A stretch of 64,000 bases of DNA, from NCBI RefSeq assembly GCF_005405485.1, contig NZ_BJED01000016.1, forward strand, positions 1-64,000, written 5' to 3'. The notes under the pieces were generated by a model. It ran no database searches and was not told the DNA's origin. It saw only the letters and a program-made list of their open reading frames with translations. A program made the translations under genes and the position numbers. Within the stretch, counting starts at the first letter, position 1. Every line of letters begins with the position of its first letter. Below, one piece after another: positions 26,821-35,627 of this stretch. This stretch comes from Enterococcus hulanensis. Lineage in GTDB: Bacteria > Bacillota > Bacilli > Lactobacillales > Enterococcaceae.

Positions 26821-27648
26821 ATGAAGAGAAAGGCAATCGTTTTTTCGATTTTATTTACGGCAATCTTAGTTTTTGCCGGGTGCACGAAGGCTTCAACCAG
26901 TGATAAAAAGGAGGACACCTTGGTGATCGGCACCTTGACTACGCCTCATGGAGAAATCTTGGAGCATGTAAAACCATTATTGGAAAAGGAGGGTGTCAAA
27001 TTAGAAATCAAGAATTTCGATGATTATATCCTGCCGAACAAAGCATTAGCCGATAAGGACATTGACGCAAACTATTTCCAGCATGTTCCTTTCTTTGAAC
27101 AAGCCGTAAAAGAAAATGGCTACAAATTTGCGGATGCCGGAGCTGTTCATGTCGAACCGATGGGGCTATATTCTAAAAAAATCAACGCCCTTGAAGAACT
27201 AAAAAATGGTGCAACAATCATCACTTCAAATTCTGTTTCTGATTGGGGAAGAATCATTACGATTCTCCAAAATGCTGATTTGGTCAAGGTTAAGGAGGGG
27301 GTTGATCTAGAAACAGCCAACTTTGAAGATATTGAAGAAAATCCGAAGAATCTGACCTTCGAGCATTCTATCGATCCGTCGCTTTTAACTAGCGCATACA
27401 ATAATGAAGAAGGGGATCTGGTGGCGATCAATGCCAATTTCGCCTATCAAGCAAAATTAAACCCAGTCAAAGATGCAATCTTATTAGAAGAAGATAATTC
27501 GCCTTATGGAAACATTATTGCCGTTCGCCAAGAAGACAAAAATGATCCGCGAATTAAGAAATTGACGAAAGTATTGCATGACAAGGACGTCCAAAATTGG
27601 ATATTAGAGAAATGGGACGGTTCTGTAAAACCAGTGGCAGCGGAATAA
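26821..27648 (+). CDS. MetQ/NlpA family lipoprotein, solute-binding protein
   Basis: 275-residue lipoprotein with signal peptide and lipobox FAGC (Cys at about residue 20), then a NlpA/MetQ-type binding domain (LVIGTLTTPHGEILEHVKP and the NYFQHVPFFEQ segment). Family members bind methionine or small amino-acid derivatives for a MetNI-type ABC importer. No ATPase or permease gene accompanies it, so it must use a transporter encoded elsewhere. Same T-box transcript as the two enzymes, 62 bp downstream. Start ATG 26821 is preceded by AAGGGGAAAG; the longer frame is not convincing. Confidence 0.88.
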   Translation: MKRKAIVFSILFTAILVFAGCTKASTSDKKEDTLVIGTLTTPHGEILEHVKPLLEKEGVKLEIKNFDDYILPNKALADKDIDANYFQHVPFFEQAVKENGYKFADAGAVHVEPMGLYSKKINALEELKNGATIITSNSVSDWGRIITILQNADLVKVKEGVDLETANFEDIEENPKNLTFEHSIDPSLLTSAYNNEEGDLVAINANFAYQAKLNPVKDAILLEEDNSPYGNIIAVRQEDKNDPRIKKLTKVLHDKDVQNWILEKWDGSVKPVAAE

Positions 27649-27699
27649 TAGGGCGCCACAAAACGCTTCAGTTTAAACTAATCTAAAACGAAAGAAGCA

Positions 27700-27739
27700 A
27701 GATCGAGTAAAAAATCAAATTTTACTCGATCTTTTTTTT
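27700..27739 (+). terminator. Terminator of the T-box operon
   Basis: Perfect AGATCGAGTAAAA/TTTTACTCGATCT stem with eight T. Confidence 0.93.
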
Positions 27740-27987
27740 AAAAAAATTATAATTAGTCCAGTTACTTGCTAAATGCAGTATATTTGAAAAAATCAAATAA
27801 ACAGCAATGGGAACTGACGTTTGGAATCGAGGTGCCTCAAAACGTTATTTTTAGTGTTATTTTATTCCGCGAAAATATAGAGTAATCCATCCGAAACGTT
27901 ATTACCCAAAACCTTAATTTTTAATTGCGAAAAAAGTTCTTTTGAAAACCTATTTACAATATGGTTATTTAATGTATAGAATAGCGA

Positions 27988-28001
27988 TGTAAACGATTAC
28001 T
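27988..28001 (+). promoter_or_regulatory. cre-like site (CcpA) upstream of the basic-tailed protein gene
   Basis: TGTAAACGATTACT matches the consensus TGWAANCGNTNWCA at 13 of 14 positions and lies 30 bp before the start codon, a position where binding would repress. The rest of 27740-27987 is AT-rich and holds nothing I can name. Confidence 0.5.
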
Positions 28002-28030
28002 TTAAAATTGACGGACGGAGGATGAAACGA

Positions 28031-29029
28031 ATGAAGGAAGCAAAATTAGGCCAGAGACAGGTTTTTGGTATGTTGAGAAAGAGCTTGGAAAAACGCGTGA
28101 TTCAGCGTTTTGAGCAGGCTAAAAATGCCGCAGAGATCGTGGAGTTTGCGGTTGCTATCCTTATTCGTGACGCGCTTTGCGTTGGTGATTTTTCATATAT
28201 GTTTCCAGAAGTGATCCGTGAAATTTTCCTGACTGCTGAGCCGAATGATACGCTGCGCCGTCATTGTGTTTACTTTCAAAATTACTTTACTACTAAGGGC
28301 GAGTGGCAGAAAGTCATCGACCATCTATTTAAGAGCGAAAAAGAATTTCGGGCATTTACCAAGGAAACTTGTTTATATAGAGCATTATTAGAGAAAAAGG
28401 CGCGTGAAACGTCTGCAGAATCTGAGTTTCGTTTCGATCTTGTCACGGTTTTTAAGGATGCTAACGGGAAAAGATACACATGGACGCTGCGTGATACGAA
28501 GCAGGTCGCTAAAAATTTAGCGAACGAAACTGCCGAAGTCCTGCAAATTTTGACTACCTTAACGATTTTTCAAGCATCGGGTGTCCGTCGTTTCGCTGAG
28601 TACGTGAAGTTCAAAAGTACAAAATCATGCGTCGATGCCGAGCACGAAGCCGATTCAACAGAACCGATGGAGGAGTCTATTCAGGCATCAATCGTTGAAA
28701 ATAAGCGAGATGTGAAGGCGAATCCGCGTCAAAAACAAGCAGCGCCGACTGCTAAAATTACCGCAGATAACCATCAAAAGACCGTGAATCAGGTGGCTGC
28801 GAGGTCCGAGAAACAAAAAGACGGACCGAAAAATAGAGCGCGGGCAGATTCGAAGGCAAACAGTCTAGCCGCAAAGGCAAACTCTCCGACGAAGGAAGCT
28901 AAGGCACCGCCGCAAAAATTGGATACCTCCGCTTTGCGATATGGCAAACCCGCGGAACAAATAGAACAGGCGCATGACGATAAAAAATGGAATAGCCGCG
29001 TAAAGGAATTTTTTGCGAAAATCATGTAG
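28031..29029 (+). CDS. Unknown protein with basic, Ala/Lys-rich low-complexity C-terminal region
   Basis: 332 residues, no family recognised. The first 200 residues are helical, mixed-charge and cytoplasmic-looking, with no signal or membrane segment. Residues 210-310 are low-complexity, rich in Lys, Ala, Gln, Asn and Pro, as in nucleic-acid- or partner-binding tails. The last 25 residues are conserved-looking (KKWNSRVKEFFAKIM). ATG 28022 touches GGAGG, so ATG 28031 is the likely start. Monocistronic, with a cre-like site just upstream. Confidence 0.7.
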   Translation: MKEAKLGQRQVFGMLRKSLEKRVIQRFEQAKNAAEIVEFAVAILIRDALCVGDFSYMFPEVIREIFLTAEPNDTLRRHCVYFQNYFTTKGEWQKVIDHLFKSEKEFRAFTKETCLYRALLEKKARETSAESEFRFDLVTVFKDANGKRYTWTLRDTKQVAKNLANETAEVLQILTTLTIFQASGVRRFAEYVKFKSTKSCVDAEHEADSTEPMEESIQASIVENKRDVKANPRQKQAAPTAKITADNHQKTVNQVAARSEKQKDGPKNRARADSKANSLAAKANSPTKEAKAPPQKLDTSALRYGKPAEQIEQAHDDKKWNSRVKEFFAKIM

Positions 29030-29700
29030 CGACGTTTTGATGCGTGGGGTTATTACGCATATTTGGAATGGGAACTAAGGACTTGATGGATCGTTCAGGC
29101 TTCTTTGTGATGGGGAAAATTCGGGTGGAATTGTAAATCAAGCCTAGCACCATTAAAAAAGTCTGTTCCTTTTATTTTGTGATGGGTAAAATAGTCAGAT
29201 AACCGAGAATAGTCTGGGAATCTCGAAACCTTCTTCTATGGATATTTCAGGGACATTCGAGAAGGTATTTCATGCTTGGCGCGGGTTTAGTTACCGTTCA
29301 AAATAATAGAAATTAGGTCATTCATAGGAATGGCCTTTTTTGGCGTTTACCAATAACGGCAGTTCCTTACCAAGCATTTCGCAGTATAGGGTTTTATTTG
29401 AGGTTCAATCATTTAGCAAACAGCCTCTAATCTGACGTTCAAGAGTAAAAAGCGACCGTTTAGGATATTAATAAATTATGAAATGTGATGTATGCTAGAC
29501 TTTTTTTAAAATGGATTGTTACTTTTTTAACAATGTTGCACGATGAGTGTTTCTGCGCAATAAACATCTGCGATCATTTTGCTTCTATTGAATGCACGGA
29601 ATCTTTTTGAAAAAACACCTGAATATGACGTCATCAAAAAAATGTATTTATCAAGAAACGGATCAGTTACGAAAAAAATAAAAGGAGAAGGGGTAAGTGT
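29030..29700. other. Gene-free stretch of about 670 bp
   Basis: No open frame with a ribosome-binding site is visible on either strand. It contains one terminator (29315-29341) and, in the last 200 bp, AT-rich DNA that must hold the promoter of the ABC/PASTA operon. An untranslated RNA ending at that terminator is possible but unsupported. Confidence 0.5.
29315..29341 (+). terminator. Terminator in the 670-bp gap
   Basis: AGGTCATTC/GAATGGCCT stem with a 3-nt loop and six to seven T, nearly 290 bp after the previous gene. Confidence 0.75.
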
Positions 29701-31200
29701 ATGGATTTTAAAAAGCGGGCCATCAGCAGTATCGTTCGACGAAAAGGGAAGTCAGTGATCTTATTTTTAGTTGTTTTTATTTTAGGAAATGTTATTGCAG
29801 GAGCAGTAGCGATTCAGCAGTCGACCACCAATGTTGAAGTGGAGACGAAGAAGAAAATGCGACCTGTAGCAACGGTTGAGATGGATTATGAAGCGTACGA
29901 GAAAGAAATGAGCGCAGCTGCAGCTGGCGAGGATCAGGCTATTAATGAACCGAAAGTGAAGGACTACGAAAAAATCAGCAAGCTGCCTTATGTTAAACGG
30001 TATAACCTTTTTATTTCAAGCGGCGTTGGAACAAATAAACTCAAGGCTGTAACCGACCCAAATGGCGGCATGTCTTACGGCGGCAGTTCCAAATATATGT
30101 TTAGCCTCAAGGGCTACAATAATAAAGATATCTTGGACGTTTCGGAAGGGCTGATCAAACTAACCGAAGGAGACGGCTTCACGGACAATGATATAAAAAA
30201 AGGCAGTGATGCGGTAATTATCAGCCAAGAAGTCGCTGAAAAAAATAATTTATCGGTTGGAGACAACTTTGTGCTTGATGCGGTCGTAGAAGTAATGATG
30301 GAAGCGGAAACCTCAGAAGCCTCAGAAGAAGAGGAGATGCAGATGCAGCCTAAATCGGCGACCTTTGATCAGCCAATGAGAGTTGCCGGGATTTTTAACG
30401 TTGTACAGAAGAAAGCCGATACCCAGCAAACCGAACAGCAGCGCTCGGACAAAGAATGGCGCGCGCTGGAACAGATGAATACGATTTATACCACTGAAGG
30501 GGCCGCAAAGGCTATTCAAAAGAAATCGGATGAAAAAATGGGCACAAGCACAGATGAGGGATCTGCGGGTGAAGAGAGCATCTATTATGAAACGACCTAT
30601 GTTCTAAAATCATCGGAGGATATGGATGCCTTTCGTGAAGATGCCGATGCTCTTTTGCCGGAATACTACCATGTAGTGGCCTCTACAGATCAATATGAAC
30701 AAGTAGCTGGCGGGTTGACTAAGCTTAATACGATCGCTAAATATATTGTGGTGGTCGCTGTTGCGGCAACGCTTCTGATTCTGTCATTGGTTGTTCTGCT
30801 TTTCTTGCGGGACCGCAAACACGAACTGGGAATTTATTTATCCTTCGGGGAAAGTCGCGGCAAAGTAATCGCGCAAATTGTTCTGGAGCTGCTATTGATT
30901 AGCAGTGTGGCCTTGCTATTCTCATTGATTACCGGGAATTTCTTAGGCGGCGCAATCTCGCGCTCTTTGATCCAATCGGATTGGATTAATAATGCGGCTC
31001 AGCCGGACCAATATCTTTATATGAATAATTTGATGCAAAGCGATCTTTCCTTCTCAGATATTCAACAGGCGTATAAGGTCACCTTCAGCTTCGGTTATAT
31101 CCTGACGTATCTGCTGGTTGGTTTAGGTACGGTTTTAATCTCTGCTATTTTGCCGTTGCTGTATATTCTTCGTTTAAATCCGAAGAAGATTATGATGTAA
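29701..31200 (+). CDS. FtsX/MacB-type ABC permease
   Basis: 499 residues: one N-terminal membrane helix (about 19-39), a large extracytoplasmic domain (40-345) with a Glu/Met-rich stretch around residues 195-225, then three helices at about 350-372, 395-417 and 465-490. This is the four-helix MacB/FtsX plan used by mechanotransmission or export systems rather than classical importers. First gene of an operon with its ATPase and a PASTA protein. AAGGAG is 10-14 nt before the start. Confidence 0.87.
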   Translation: MDFKKRAISSIVRRKGKSVILFLVVFILGNVIAGAVAIQQSTTNVEVETKKKMRPVATVEMDYEAYEKEMSAAAAGEDQAINEPKVKDYEKISKLPYVKRYNLFISSGVGTNKLKAVTDPNGGMSYGGSSKYMFSLKGYNNKDILDVSEGLIKLTEGDGFTDNDIKKGSDAVIISQEVAEKNNLSVGDNFVLDAVVEVMMEAETSEASEEEEMQMQPKSATFDQPMRVAGIFNVVQKKADTQQTEQQRSDKEWRALEQMNTIYTTEGAAKAIQKKSDEKMGTSTDEGSAGEESIYYETTYVLKSSEDMDAFREDADALLPEYYHVVASTDQYEQVAGGLTKLNTIAKYIVVVAVAATLLILSLVVLLFLRDRKHELGIYLSFGESRGKVIAQIVLELLLISSVALLFSLITGNFLGGAISRSLIQSDWINNAAQPDQYLYMNNLMQSDLSFSDIQQAYKVTFSFGYILTYLLVGLGTVLISAILPLLYILRLNPKKIMM

Positions 31201-31212
31201 GGAGGATGAATG

Positions 31213-31887
31213 ATGACTTTACTAGAAGCGAAAAATATTGATTATTATTACCAAGATGGGGATCAGCGAAGATTCATCTTAAAAAAAGTTTCCGTTGGGT
31301 TTGAAAAGGGCAAGCTCTATAGTATTTTAGGGAAATCTGGTTCTGGCAAAACGACTTTTTTATCGTTGATCAGTGCCTTAGATAAACCGAAGGAGGGGCA
31401 AATTCTGTTCAATGGACAAGACATTGCGAGCATCGGCTATGAAAAGTTTAGGCGAAACGACATCAGTATCGTTTTTCAAAGCTATAACCTGATTCCTTAT
31501 CTGACGGCTGTTGAAAATGTCCTAGTTCCGATGGCGATCACGGAAAATGAATTGCCAAAAGAGAAAAAACAAGTCGCCTATAATCTATTGAACTACATCG
31601 GAATCACTGAGGACAAGGCGAATCGCATGGTCAATCAGCTATCCGGCGGGGAACAGCAGCGGGTGGCGATTGCGCGAGCGTTATCGATGAACGGCGATAT
31701 TATTTTGGCCGATGAACCTACCGGGAATTTAGATGAAGAGTTGGAAGAAGAGATCGTTGCTATTTTCAAGGAGCTGGCTCATAAGCATCAAAAGTGTGTC
31801 ATTCTCGTGACCCACTCCAGCGAGGTTGCCCAACAGGCGGATGAGGTGCTTCAACTGCGAAAAGGTGTGTTGAGTCATTATGAGTGA
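31213..31887 (+). CDS. ABC transporter ATP-binding protein (MacB/LolD class)
   Basis: About 224 residues with Walker A GKSGSGKTT, Q-loop FQSYNL, signature LSGGEQQR and Walker B IILADEPTGNLD. Partner of the permease 12 bp upstream. GGAGG at 31201-31205 favours the ATG at 31213 over the in-frame ATG at 31210. The stop overlaps the start of the PASTA gene by 8 bp, so all three products are probably made together. Confidence 0.92.
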   Translation: MTLLEAKNIDYYYQDGDQRRFILKKVSVGFEKGKLYSILGKSGSGKTTFLSLISALDKPKEGQILFNGQDIASIGYEKFRRNDISIVFQSYNLIPYLTAVENVLVPMAITENELPKEKKQVAYNLLNYIGITEDKANRMVNQLSGGEQQRVAIARALSMNGDIILADEPTGNLDEELEEEIVAIFKELAHKHQKCVILVTHSSEVAQQADEVLQLRKGVLSHYE

Positions 31888-33250
31888 TTTTCTATCAAAT
31901 TTTGTTAATAACGACGATGATAATGAAAAGAAGAAGGCTTCTAAGGAGCGGGAAGGATCGGAGCAAGCAGAAAAACAACCGGCAGCCAAATCACGAAAAA
32001 AAGCAGAGAAGGAACAGGTGGAGTTCGATCCCACCTATAAAAAAAGAAAGCAAAAGAAAGTTTTCCTTATCTCTTTAGTCGGAATTCTCGCGGTCGTCAC
32101 TCTTTTTGTCGCCTACTATCAGTTTACCCATGTGAAAGTTCCTGCTTTTCAAGGACAAGAGATTGCTAAGGCGCGAGAATGGAGTGTCGAAGAAGGCATT
32201 CTTTTAAACATTAAAAGCACCTACAATTTTGAACTGGCTACTAATAAAATCGTCAAACAGGACATCGCTTCTGGCGCGAAAATCAAAAAAGGGAAAACGT
32301 TGAAGCTGACGGTCAGTCTAGGTCCCTATCCAGATGAGCAGGTGATTTTACCGGAATTTGAAACAATGACCGCCAGGCAAGCCAAGTCTTGGGTAAAAAA
32401 AGAAAAAGCCGAAAATGTATCCGTGATCGAACAATATGAAGAGAAGGTTGCAAAAGGGACGTTTATCAAACAAGAGGCGGCAAATAAGGAATTAAACCTG
32501 AAAAATTACAAACGCAAGGATCGTTTGATCGTTTATTATTCTAAGGGAAAGGAAACCTTTGAAAAAAATATCGAAGTCCCGGATTTTAGCAATAAGACCC
32601 TGACAGAAGTAAATGAATGGGTAAGAAAAAATGAAGTGAAATTAGTGACGGAAAAAGTCTTTTCTCAATCCATCGCTTTAGATAGTGTGGTTTCGCAGCA
32701 AACCGCTGCCGGTACTAAGGTCGCAAGGCAAGAGGAATTGAAGGTGCAAATCTCCAAAGGGAAACCACTAGTCGTTCCTAATTACGCCAACTATACATTA
32801 GAAGAAGCACGGGAGCTTTCTGGAAAAATTTCGGCGGTCCTCAAAAGTACCTATTCCGAAACGATTCCCTTTGGTCATTTTATCAGCCAAAATATCGCGG
32901 CGGGAACCGAGTTGGATGAAAAAGACAATCCGCCAACTATTGAAGTTGTTTACTCCGAAGGTCGACCTTATATCAAGGATCTTCGCAAAAATACGCTGGA
33001 GGGCGATCTGCCAAAGCTGTTTTTCGAAACCTATTCATCAAAGGGAGCGAATATTACCTACGATGTCTATTATCTTGATTCTGATCAGCCAAAGGGAACG
33101 GTGGTTGAAATGAGCAGCTACGGGGAATACCTTCCGCTGAATGCCAACCTAACCATCGGGATCAGCTTGGGAAACATCCAGCCTGCCGAAGATTCCCCCG
33201 CGACAGCCGATGAACCGAAAGAAGAAGAACAGCCAGAAGAAGCCGATTAG
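31880..33250 (+). CDS. Membrane-anchored PASTA-repeat protein without kinase domain
   Basis: 456 residues. A charged, Lys/Glu-rich cytoplasmic head (1-60) is followed by one membrane helix (about 61-83), then about five PASTA-like repeats facing outward, several ending in the typical G.....VSLG or QISKG strand, and an acidic Pro/Glu-rich tail. PASTA domains usually bind peptidoglycan fragments or lipid II in Ser/Thr kinases and penicillin-binding proteins, but neither domain is present here. Overlap with the ABC ATPase gene suggests it is a sensor or accessory subunit of the transporter. This architecture is not one I recognise as characterised. Confidence 0.83.
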   Translation: MSDFLSNFVNNDDDNEKKKASKEREGSEQAEKQPAAKSRKKAEKEQVEFDPTYKKRKQKKVFLISLVGILAVVTLFVAYYQFTHVKVPAFQGQEIAKAREWSVEEGILLNIKSTYNFELATNKIVKQDIASGAKIKKGKTLKLTVSLGPYPDEQVILPEFETMTARQAKSWVKKEKAENVSVIEQYEEKVAKGTFIKQEAANKELNLKNYKRKDRLIVYYSKGKETFEKNIEVPDFSNKTLTEVNEWVRKNEVKLVTEKVFSQSIALDSVVSQQTAAGTKVARQEELKVQISKGKPLVVPNYANYTLEEARELSGKISAVLKSTYSETIPFGHFISQNIAAGTELDEKDNPPTIEVVYSEGRPYIKDLRKNTLEGDLPKLFFETYSSKGANITYDVYYLDSDQPKGTVVEMSSYGEYLPLNANLTIGISLGNIQPAEDSPATADEPKEEEQPEEAD

Positions 33251-33297
33251 TAAGAATACCTTTCAGCAAGACAAGAACTTGCTGGTTGAATAGCGAG

Positions 33298-33336
33298 ATG
33301 CCCAAAGAAAAACGTTCCTTTTCTTTGGGCATTTTT
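33298..33336 (+). terminator. Terminator of the ABC/PASTA operon
   Basis: Perfect 14-bp stem ATGCCCAAAGAAAA/TTTTCTTTGGGCAT with five T. Confidence 0.93.
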
Positions 33337-33488
33337 CTGTGTGAAGAAAAGTGAGATAGATAATGCTTCCGAAAGAATGAGAATCATAAGCTGGATCAAT
33401 CAAAAAGCCCCCTTGGAAAACGGTCCGTAGCCTGGCGACAAATACCAAATAATGCTGTGAAATAAATCCCACTAATAGTGCGAAAGCT

Positions 33489-33522
33489 GGTACTAGTACC
33501 CAAACAATCGAAAACGCTTTAA
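33489..33522 (+). promoter_or_regulatory. Palindrome and cre-like site upstream of the mannosylglycerate-type PTS operon
   Basis: GGTACTAGTACC (33489-33500) is a perfect 12-bp palindrome, a candidate operator. CGAAAACGCTTTAA (33509-33522) matches the cre consensus at 12 of 14 positions. Both lie 60-95 bp before the first PTS gene. The remaining 33337-33488 region shows no gene. Confidence 0.45.
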
Positions 33523-33581
33523 TTGTAATTGATATTAAGTTATTCTTCATAAGGAAAATAATTAGATGGGGGAATGACAAG

Positions 33582-35105
33582 ATGGAGAGAAAAATTGTTG
33601 CTGTGACAGCTTGTGCGGCGGGAATCGCGCACACCTATATGGCCGCGGAGTCGCTTGAACAGGCGGCTAAAAGAATGGGTTATGGGATCAAGGTCGAAAC
33701 AAATGGTGCGATTGGGGCCGAAAATGTTTTAACGGCGGAAGACATCGAACAAGCGGATGTCGTGATTGTTGCATCAGATATCAAGATCGACCCGATCCGA
33801 TTTACCGGAAAGCGGCTTTTCGTCACCAAATCGATTCCAGCAATCGAAGATTCAGAAGCGCTGATTAATCAGGCCTTTGAAGAGGCGCAGGTTTTTGGGA
33901 AAAAGGGATCAAAAGTAGGAAAGATCCAAATAGGAAACGACAAAGAGAAAGTAAATTTCTTTACGCATATCATGAGCGGAATTTCTTACATGGTACCAAT
34001 GGTAATTGCGGCTGGTTTGATTTTGACCATCGCCAATTTGTATGCGTTTCAAAAAGATGATTTGGGTCGGATCGTTAATTGGGGCTTTGATAATAAAACG
34101 CAAATGGGCTTTTTAATGTCTAAGTTGTTTTATGTAGGTCAAATCGGTTTTAAATTAATGATTCCATTGTTCGCCGGTTTTGTAGCGAATTCGATTGCGG
34201 ACAAACCGGCAATTGCTCCGGCGATGATCGGCGCCTATCTGGTAAATGATCCAGAGTTTCTTAATACAGAAGCAGGCGGCGGCTTTATCGGCGCGATTGT
34301 TGTCGCATTTATTGTTGGTTATTTGGTAAAGGGCTTGAAGAAAATCAAATGGCCAAAATTATTAGTTCCGATTGTACCGATTATGATCATTCCATTTATC
34401 GCGACAGCCATCATTACGTTGATCGTACTTTATATCATTGGAAATCCGATTGCGATTGGCATGGATGCGATGTATCAAGGGTTAACCAACTTGAATAATA
34501 ATTATGCGGGCGCACCAATTCTAATTGGGGCAATCTGCGGCGCGATGATCGGTTTTGACTTGGGCGGACCAATCAATAAAACCGCACTAGTATTTGGAAC
34601 AGCGATTTTTACGGATACATTGACAAAATATGGCATCGACGGCGCGAATTTTGTTCCCGGAACAGCGACTCAAGCGGCGATCTCAGTTGCGCCATTAGGC
34701 GTTTGGCTAGCGACGATTTTGTTTAAAAAGAAATTCTCTAAAAATGAGAAGATCGCAGCCAGTGCCGCATTCGGTATGGGGATTGTAGGTGTCACAGAAG
34801 GGGCGATTCCTTTTGTTGCGGCTGATCCGATCAGAATGATTTTTTCGAATGTGGTAGGTTCGGCTGTTGCCGGTGGCTTAGCGGCTGCGACAGGTTGTAA
34901 ATTCTATGGCGGAATCGGCTCACCATTAGGAACATTTATTGGCTATATTGAACAGCCGATCCCGTTTATTACATGGATATTATGTGTGAGTGCAGGGATT
35001 TTAACCACCGCTCTTTTGATCGGCTTTACACGTAAACAGGTAGTGGAAGATATTGCTATTGAGCAAGAGGAACAGGACCAATTGATGGAAACAGTAAACG
35101 AATAG
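33582..35105 (+). CDS. PTS fructose/mannosylglycerate-type EIIBC
   Basis: 507-residue phosphotransferase permease. The N-terminal EIIB domain (1-100) has the phospho-acceptor Cys11 in VTACAAGIAHTYMAA. From residue 130 a fructose-family EIIC domain with eight or more membrane helices follows. The domain order and the adjacent GH38 gene are like MngA for 2-O-alpha-mannosylglycerate, except that EIIA is a separate gene here. The sugar is imported and phosphorylated. The ribosome-binding site is GGGGG/AAGATGG just before the ATG. Confidence 0.9.
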   Translation: MERKIVAVTACAAGIAHTYMAAESLEQAAKRMGYGIKVETNGAIGAENVLTAEDIEQADVVIVASDIKIDPIRFTGKRLFVTKSIPAIEDSEALINQAFEEAQVFGKKGSKVGKIQIGNDKEKVNFFTHIMSGISYMVPMVIAAGLILTIANLYAFQKDDLGRIVNWGFDNKTQMGFLMSKLFYVGQIGFKLMIPLFAGFVANSIADKPAIAPAMIGAYLVNDPEFLNTEAGGGFIGAIVVAFIVGYLVKGLKKIKWPKLLVPIVPIMIIPFIATAIITLIVLYIIGNPIAIGMDAMYQGLTNLNNNYAGAPILIGAICGAMIGFDLGGPINKTALVFGTAIFTDTLTKYGIDGANFVPGTATQAAISVAPLGVWLATILFKKKFSKNEKIAASAAFGMGIVGVTEGAIPFVAADPIRMIFSNVVGSAVAGGLAAATGCKFYGGIGSPLGTFIGYIEQPIPFITWILCVSAGILTTALLIGFTRKQVVEDIAIEQEEQDQLMETVNE

Positions 35106-35120
35106 GCAGGTAGAGGAAAA

Positions 35121-35576
35121 ATGAATAAAGCAGTATTTAATCAGGACCATATATTATTTGATCAAACATCAACCACTCAGGAGGAAGCCTTCAAGAGCAT
35201 TGCTAAATTTGCCTATGAGTCAGGCTTTGTTTCCGACGAACAGCTGTATTTCGAGGGATTAAAAGCGCGAGAACAAGAAGCTACGACAGGATTTAAGGAT
35301 CATATTGCGATCCCTCATTGTAAAAGCAGTGTAAACAAGAAGCCAGGCTTATTTTTGATCAAATTTGAGCAGGCGATTCCGTGGAATGCCTTGGACCAGA
35401 AACCAGTCAAAGTAGCATTTGGTTTGACCATTCCCGAAGAAGGGGCGACAGAGCATTTGAAGTTATTAAGCTTGATTGCGAGAAAATTGATCGATCAAGA
35501 CTTTAGAGCTGGGGTTTTGGAGCAGGACGATCCAGCTGTATTAGCTGAAATTATTAATCAAATTGATTTTAAATAA
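35121..35576 (+). CDS. PTS EIIA, fructose/mannitol family
   Basis: 151-residue EIIA with the phosphorylated His66 in IAIPHCKSS. It passes phosphate from HPr to the EIIB domain encoded 15 bp upstream. The family includes FruA/MngA/MtlF-type EIIA domains. Confidence 0.92.
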   Translation: MNKAVFNQDHILFDQTSTTQEEAFKSIAKFAYESGFVSDEQLYFEGLKAREQEATTGFKDHIAIPHCKSSVNKKPGLFLIKFEQAIPWNALDQKPVKVAFGLTIPEEGATEHLKLLSLIARKLIDQDFRAGVLEQDDPAVLAEIINQIDFK

Positions 35577-35627
35577 TGCTTCAGAAGAATCCAACAGAAA
35601 CAATAATTTACGAGTAGGATGGCATTT

